Shown: positions 7,266-9,543 of the stretch, piece by piece
Position numbering within the stretch: position 1 is the stretch's first letter
Layout of the letters: each line of letters starts with the position of its first letter
Source of the DNA: Acidimicrobiaceae bacterium
Lineage (GTDB): Bacteria; Actinomycetota; Acidimicrobiia; Acidimicrobiales; Palsa-688
Length of the DNA stretch: 9,543 nucleotides
Direction of reading: 5' to 3'
Assembly (NCBI GenBank): GCA_003158835.1
Contig: PMLI01000375.1
Coordinates: forward strand, 2,668-12,210
The notes under the pieces: generated by a model
The model's input: the letters and a program-made list of their open reading frames with translations, nothing else
Told to the model about the DNA's origin: nothing
Databases searched by the model: none
Position numbers and translations under genes: made by a program

Positions 7266-7376
7266 CGGTCCTGGCCCCTTCGTGGCAGTCGCAAGGCACC
7301 AGAGGAGGGGGTGAGATGCCAGGTCCAGATAACGGCTTGCGTGCTGACGCAGTTCCCGAACCCCGATGCGCTTCAC
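7262..7376 (-). pseudogene. Broken Phd/YefM-like antitoxin, remnant of vapB-type gene
   Basis: From GTG 7376 the first 20 residues read MKRIGVRELRQHASRYLDLA, a good match to the N-terminal DNA-binding part of Phd/YefM-type antitoxins. After that the expected '..GE...VT.RGRPVA.L.P' middle is missing and the frame runs straight into vapC. In the neighbouring frame a tail (HLTPSSGALRLPRRGQDR) ends in a TGA at 7264-7262 that overlaps the vapC ATG as ATGA, the usual toxin-antitoxin junction. The simplest reading is a deletion of roughly 40 or more codons with loss of frame, leaving both ends of the antitoxin. The toxin-neutralising part is gone. The position right behind a palindromic operator supports the call. 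An unusual but functional short antitoxin or true fusion is less likely. Confidence 0.75.
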
Positions 7377-7380
7377 ACCG

Positions 7381-7409
7381 ACGATGTAGCACTGTAAGTG
7401 CTACATCGT
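7381..7409. promoter_or_regulatory. Perfect palindromic operator of the toxin-antitoxin locus
   Basis: The 13-base arm ACGATGTAGCACT (7381-7393) is repeated exactly as its complement at 7397-7409, with a 3-nt spacer. It ends 4 nt before the antitoxin GTG. Antitoxins of this class bind such palindromes to repress their own operon, and this is by far the longest perfect dyad seen in the window. It spans the candidate promoter, so bound protein would block RNA polymerase. Confidence 0.85.
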
Positions 7410-7413
7410 TCAA
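7383..7413 (-). promoter_or_regulatory. Candidate promoter of the toxin-antitoxin locus, possibly leaderless
   Basis: On the minus strand TTGAAC (7413-7408) is a good -35, and TACATC (7388-7383) is a modest -10 after a 19-bp spacer. The start of transcription would then fall on or next to the GTG at 7376, giving a leaderless message. The palindrome covers most of this promoter. Confidence 0.45.
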
Positions 7414-7509
7414 ACTTCGATGACGCAGGACTTCGGTACTGGCGGCCCCATAGTCGACTGAGCCCCGCTTTGCTCGGCGGGCGATGAGCTCAAGGACGAC
7501 CGCAGCGGG
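7410..7509. other. Intergenic region between toxin-antitoxin operator and acetyltransferase gene
   Basis: Apart from the -35 box overlapping its left end, the only structure seen is a 5-bp stem, CCCGC (7464-7468) with GCGGG (7477-7481), around an 8-nt loop. It has no T tract, so it is at best a weak terminator for the acetyltransferase gene. Confidence 0.4.
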
Positions 7510-8691
7510 CTAGAAGAAATCGGGCATCCAGGGGACGGGGCCGGCGAACAGCGCTGACAGCACGGCCAGCCGCTCGTCGGCCGGGCCCAGGGCACCTAGC
7601 AGGACGAGGTCGCCCACAGTGGCAAAACCCGTGTAAAGAGCGGAAAAGAGGCCGATCGGCAGCGGTCGGGCGGGGAGCGGCGCCGCTCGGGGGGCGGGCG
7701 TGACGGTGACCCGCCCTCCATCGGCCCGGACAAGCCAGGGGCCGTCATTGGCCGGGAAAAGAGGGTCGCGTATTTCGATGACAACTTCGCCCGAGACAGC
7801 AGGGTAACCGCGGCCCTCGAGCGCCCGGGGGACGTCCAGGACGCGGCCCATCCACCGGTTGAGCCTGGGCTGCAGGGCAAAGGCGTTGGTGGCGAGTGCC
7901 AGGCCTACTGGGCCCCCGGTGGGCGGCCCGGACCAGGCGATCTCGGCCGCGCCGTTCTCGAAACGGCGGAAATAGCCCAGGAGCGAGGCGAGGGCGGCCG
8001 GCGTGCCGGCCACCAGGTGCTTGCAGGCCACCCGGTAGCCGCGGTCGCCCGCGCTTTCCAGGAAGTAGCTGGCGTAACCGGCGATGGCGTCCCCCGGGCC
8101 AGGCACGACCACGGTGCGCTGGTGGGTGCCCTCACCCCGGTGCGCCAGCACGTCGGTCTCCCAGCGGGCCCGGTCGAGCGGCTGCACGGGGCCGTTGTGG
8201 GCGGCGGCGAAGCGCGAGAAACAGGCGATCACCGCGTCCAGGTCGGCACCGCCCATCTCCGCCACCTCGGCCCGGGCGGGGGGGACGTCGGCGATGGGGG
8301 CGCGGAACCCGGGGTGGAGGCCGGCGTACTCGTAGCCGAGGTGGCGGTACAGCTGCGCGTTGGCGGGATAGAGGGCACTGACGGCCACACCGTTGTCGCG
8401 TTCCTCCGCCAGGAGCTCGCTCACCAGGGCCCGGGCCGCGCCCTGGCCCCGGTACTCGGGCAATACGGCCACGGCGCCGATGCCGGCGCAGGGTACCTGC
8501 TGGCCGCCCAGCCACTGGCCAAAACCGATGGAGTGGGCGATGGCCACCACCCGCTCGCCGTCGTAGGAGCAAAGGCGGCGCCGGCTGTCGAAGTTCACGC
8601 CTTCGGTCCTGGCCTCCATGTTGAACGCCAGCGCCCCCACGGCGGCGATCCCGGCCTGGTCGGCTTCGGCGGGGGGACGGATTTCCAGCAC
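7510..8691 (-). CDS. Eis-family GNAT N-acetyltransferase
   Basis: This 393-residue protein has the three-part layout of Eis-like enzymes, which acetylate amines on aminoglycosides, peptides or polyamines using acetyl-CoA. The N-terminal GNAT domain has GIGAVAVLPEYRGQGAARAL (residues 70-89) with the acetyl-CoA loop R81-GQ-G84-A-A86, then ALYPANAQLYRHLGYEYAG (106-124), where Y115 aligns with the general-acid tyrosine of Eis. A second GNAT-like part spans ~140-270. The C-terminal SCP2-like part includes IEIRDPLFPANDGPW (305-319) and ends in WMPDFF, so the chain ends on an aromatic residue as Eis does; its terminal carboxylate acts in catalysis. GTG 8691 is supported by AGGAG at 8703-8699, 7 nt upstream. 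It is divergent from csrA. Natural substrate is unknown; drug resistance is not implied. Confidence 0.88.
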   Translation of the reverse strand: MLEIRPPAEADQAGIAAVGALAFNMEARTEGVNFDSRRRLCSYDGERVVAIAHSIGFGQWLGGQQVPCAGIGAVAVLPEYRGQGAARALVSELLAEERDNGVAVSALYPANAQLYRHLGYEYAGLHPGFRAPIADVPPARAEVAEMGGADLDAVIACFSRFAAAHNGPVQPLDRARWETDVLAHRGEGTHQRTVVVPGPGDAIAGYASYFLESAGDRGYRVACKHLVAGTPAALASLLGYFRRFENGAAEIAWSGPPTGGPVGLALATNAFALQPRLNRWMGRVLDVPRALEGRGYPAVSGEVVIEIRDPLFPANDGPWLVRADGGRVTVTPAPRAAPLPARPLPIGLFSALYTGFATVGDLVLLGALGPADERLAVLSALFAGPVPWMPDFF

Positions 8692-8772
8692 GGTGCAGCT
8701 CCTCTTCTAGTGCATAGTGCCACGGCTGAGGGCCATGTGGCATCAAGGCGCCACCTTCTACGGCTGCGGGGC

Positions 8773-8801
8773 GTGACCGCCCGCCTCGTAGCTACTAGGC
8801 T
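8773..8801 (+). promoter_or_regulatory. Candidate csrA promoter
   Basis: GTGACC (8773-8778) and TAGGCT (8796-8801) are 17 bp apart and fit weak -35 and TAnnnT -10 boxes. Transcription would start near 8808, about 20 nt before the GTG. The rest of 8704-8830 shows no convincing promoter for the divergent acetyltransferase gene. Confidence 0.4.
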
Positions 8802-8817
8802 CCCCCCATCGCCCAGG

Positions 8818-8824
8818 CAAGGAG
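8818..8824 (+). promoter_or_regulatory. csrA ribosome binding site overlapping a CsrA-type CARGGA motif
   Basis: AAGGAG (8819-8824) lies 6 nt before GTG 8831 and is the strongest Shine-Dalgarno in the window. Bases 8818-8823 read CAAGGA, matching the CARGGA core of known CsrA binding sites. Binding here would block translation, an autoregulatory arrangement known for csrA elsewhere; here it is inferred from sequence only. Confidence 0.6.
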
Positions 8825-8830
8825 CGAGAC

Positions 8831-9082
8831 GTGCTGGTACTGACGAGGCATGTTCACCAGAGCATCGTGATCGGCCACGACGTGGTCGTTACCGTGCTTG
8901 AAGTGCGGGGCGACCAGGTGCGTCTGGGCATAACGGCGCCCAAGGAGATCCAGGTCCACCGCGAAGAGGTGTTCGCCGCCGTCACAGCTGCCAACCGGCA
9001 GTCCGCCATCTCGGTCTCCGAGATCGAGGTGCTGACGGAGCTGACCCAACCGGCCCCGCCCGGCCAAGATCAACCCGCGTAA
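8831..9082 (+). CDS. csrA: Carbon storage regulator CsrA (RsmA-type RNA-binding protein)
   Basis: CsrA is a small homodimeric RNA-binding protein that recognises GGA motifs in mRNA leaders and alters translation or stability. The 83 residues begin MLVLTRHVHQSIVIGHDVVV, followed by LEVRGDQVRLGITAPKEIQVHREEV. The RNA-contacting positions L4, R6 and R44 (in VHREE) are all present. The usual 'GES/GQS' at residues 9-11 is HQS here. Residues ~55-83 form an extension ending Pro/Gln-rich, somewhat longer than the ~61-residue enteric protein. The GTG start is fixed by the strong AAGGAG. No fliW (its usual antagonist in flagellated bacteria) or flagellar gene is visible. It lies upstream of a sigma-factor gene on the same strand, 210 bp away. 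Confidence 0.95.
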   Translation: MLVLTRHVHQSIVIGHDVVVTVLEVRGDQVRLGITAPKEIQVHREEVFAAVTAANRQSAISVSEIEVLTELTQPAPPGQDQPA

Positions 9083-9101
9083 CCCGGCCGTTAGGCCGTG
9101 G
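9083..9101 (+). terminator. Possible weak terminator after csrA
   Basis: Immediately after the TAA, CGGCC (9085-9089) pairs with GGCCG (9094-9098) around GTTA; CC at 9083-9084 can add pairs with GG at 9100-9101 across a bulged T. It is followed by CATCGTTTGTT rather than a clean T tract. Termination may be partial, leaving read-through into the sigma gene possible. Confidence 0.35.
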
Positions 9102-9119
9102 GCATCGTTTGTTCACGAG

Positions 9120-9149
9120 ATGACGTGGGCCCGGTATCATGGCTATAAG
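9120..9149 (+). promoter_or_regulatory. Candidate promoter of the sigma-factor gene
   Basis: ATGACG (9120-9125) and TATAAG (9144-9149) are separated by 18 bp; the -10 matches TATAAT at five of six positions. An alternative -10, TATCAT (9135-9140), would start transcription near 9147. Either way the message has a leader of ~135-146 nt. Confidence 0.5.
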
Positions 9150-9266
9150 AGGCCACGGTGATAGCCGGCGCAGGGGTTCGGGAGGAGCCGGTGCCAACAA
9201 TCTGGTGCCAGGCTGGCTTCTGGCCACTGCAAGATACCGGTTCTGGGGAGTGCTGTGAGGCCTCTT
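9147..9266 (+). repeat. Long-range inverted repeat in the sigma-factor leader
   Basis: AAGAGGCC (9147-9154) and GGCCTCTT (9259-9266) are exact complements, separated by 104 nt. If transcription starts near 9147 they could close a structured leader just upstream of the start codon. The intervening part has a GGTGCCA direct repeat (9190-9196 and 9204-9210) but no riboswitch consensus I recognise. Confidence 0.4.
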
Positions 9267-9292
9267 CGTTTCGCATGAGGACAACGGACTAG

Positions 9293-9543
9293 GTGCCAAA
9301 TAATCACGCCGCTCAGCCTGAGGAGGACTTGGTCCGCCTCTATCTGAACGACATCGGCAAGCACTCGCTGCTGACCAAGGACGACGAGGCCAGGTTGGCC
9401 CAGGCCATCGAGGCCGGACGGGCCGCCCGCGTTGAAATGAGCGGCGCCAAATCCCTCACGGTCCCGAAGAAGCGGGAACTGCGCCGGGCCATCAGGGAAG
9501 GCGACGAGGCGGCCGAGACGTTCGTCAAGGCCAACCTGCGCCT
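9293..9543 (+). CDS. Primary-type sigma-70 RNA polymerase sigma factor (N-terminal part, runs off window)
   Basis: GTG 9293 opens a frame that stays open to the edge: 83 codons plus two bases. The protein starts VPNNHAAQPE (initiator read as Met) and then shows sigma region 1.2, DLVRLYLNDIGKHSLLTKDD (residues 13-32) followed by ARLAQAIEAGR. The segment RELRRAIREGDEAAETFVKANLR leads into region 2.1. This matches group 1/2 (RpoD/SigA-like) factors, which direct RNA polymerase to promoters; there is no long acidic N-terminal region 1.1. The start is fixed because a TAG (9290-9292) directly precedes it in frame. GAGGA at 9277-9281 is an 11-nt-spaced, somewhat distant ribosome site. Whether it is the housekeeping or an alternative factor cannot be told from this part. 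Confidence 0.9.
   Translation, partial: MPNNHAAQPEEDLVRLYLNDIGKHSLLTKDDEARLAQAIEAGRAARVEMSGAKSLTVPKKRELRRAIREGDEAAETFVKANLR

Noticed and set aside
7464..7481. Hairpin CCCGC/GCGGG as terminator of the acetyltransferase gene
   Set aside because: Only 5 bp with an 8-nt loop and no T tract; mentioned in the intergenic entry but not called.
9109..9140. TTGTTC with TATCAT as -35/-10 pair for the sigma gene
   Set aside because: The 20-bp spacer is too long; the ATGACG/TATAAG pair with an 18-bp spacer fits better.
9186..9240. GAGCCGGTGCC...AATCTGG...GCCACTG looked like part of a cobalamin riboswitch
   Set aside because: The spacing between the CCGGTG-like and GCCACTG-like parts is about 10 nt too long, the remaining conserved boxes are absent, and a sigma factor is not an expected target.

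Overview
The window is about 70% GC. It has GTG starts, codons ending in G or C, several genes with no clear Shine-Dalgarno, and actinobacterial-type families (HelD, an Eis-like acetyltransferase, VapC). I infer a high-GC actinobacterium. A CsrA protein is unusual for much of that phylum and, together with the sigma-factor sequence, leans towards a deep lineage such as Acidimicrobiia. That placement is inference; there is no rRNA here.

Region 1 (1-3495, + strand) is a compact run of four genes: the end of a Methyltransf_24-type methyltransferase, a GT4 glycosyltransferase with a histidine-rich heptapeptide-repeat tail, a class I SAM methyltransferase overlapping it by 7 nt, and an alpha/alpha-toroid protein of the prenyltransferase/terpene-cyclase-like fold. 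They look like one operon that glycosylates and methylates an unidentified, possibly lipid or envelope, molecule. Region 2 (3453-6877) holds hemE (- strand, converging on and overlapping the toroid gene by 43 bp) and the divergent helD, an RNA-polymerase-associated UvrD-like ATPase. The roughly 100 bp between them contains a strong hairpin and candidate promoters.

Region 3 (6867-7409, - strand) is a damaged toxin-antitoxin locus. A near-perfect 29-bp palindromic operator and the first ~20 codons of a Phd/YefM-like antitoxin survive, but the middle of the antitoxin is missing. The start is now in frame with a VapC PIN toxin that keeps all four acidic active-site residues. The original ATGA stop/start overlap is still visible in the other frame.

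Region 4 (7510-9543) holds an Eis-family GNAT acetyltransferase (- strand), a divergent csrA with a CARGGA motif on its ribosome binding site, and the first 83 codons of a primary-type sigma-70 factor running off the right edge. The sigma leader carries five GGA triplets, an 8-bp long-range inverted repeat and a five-codon upstream ORF ending right at the GTG start. Translational control of the sigma gene, perhaps by the neighbouring CsrA, is therefore a testable idea.

No CRISPR array, insertion sequence, tRNA or rRNA was seen. The items most worth following up are the broken antitoxin-VapC locus with its operator, the four-gene cassette, and the csrA-sigma leader arrangement.
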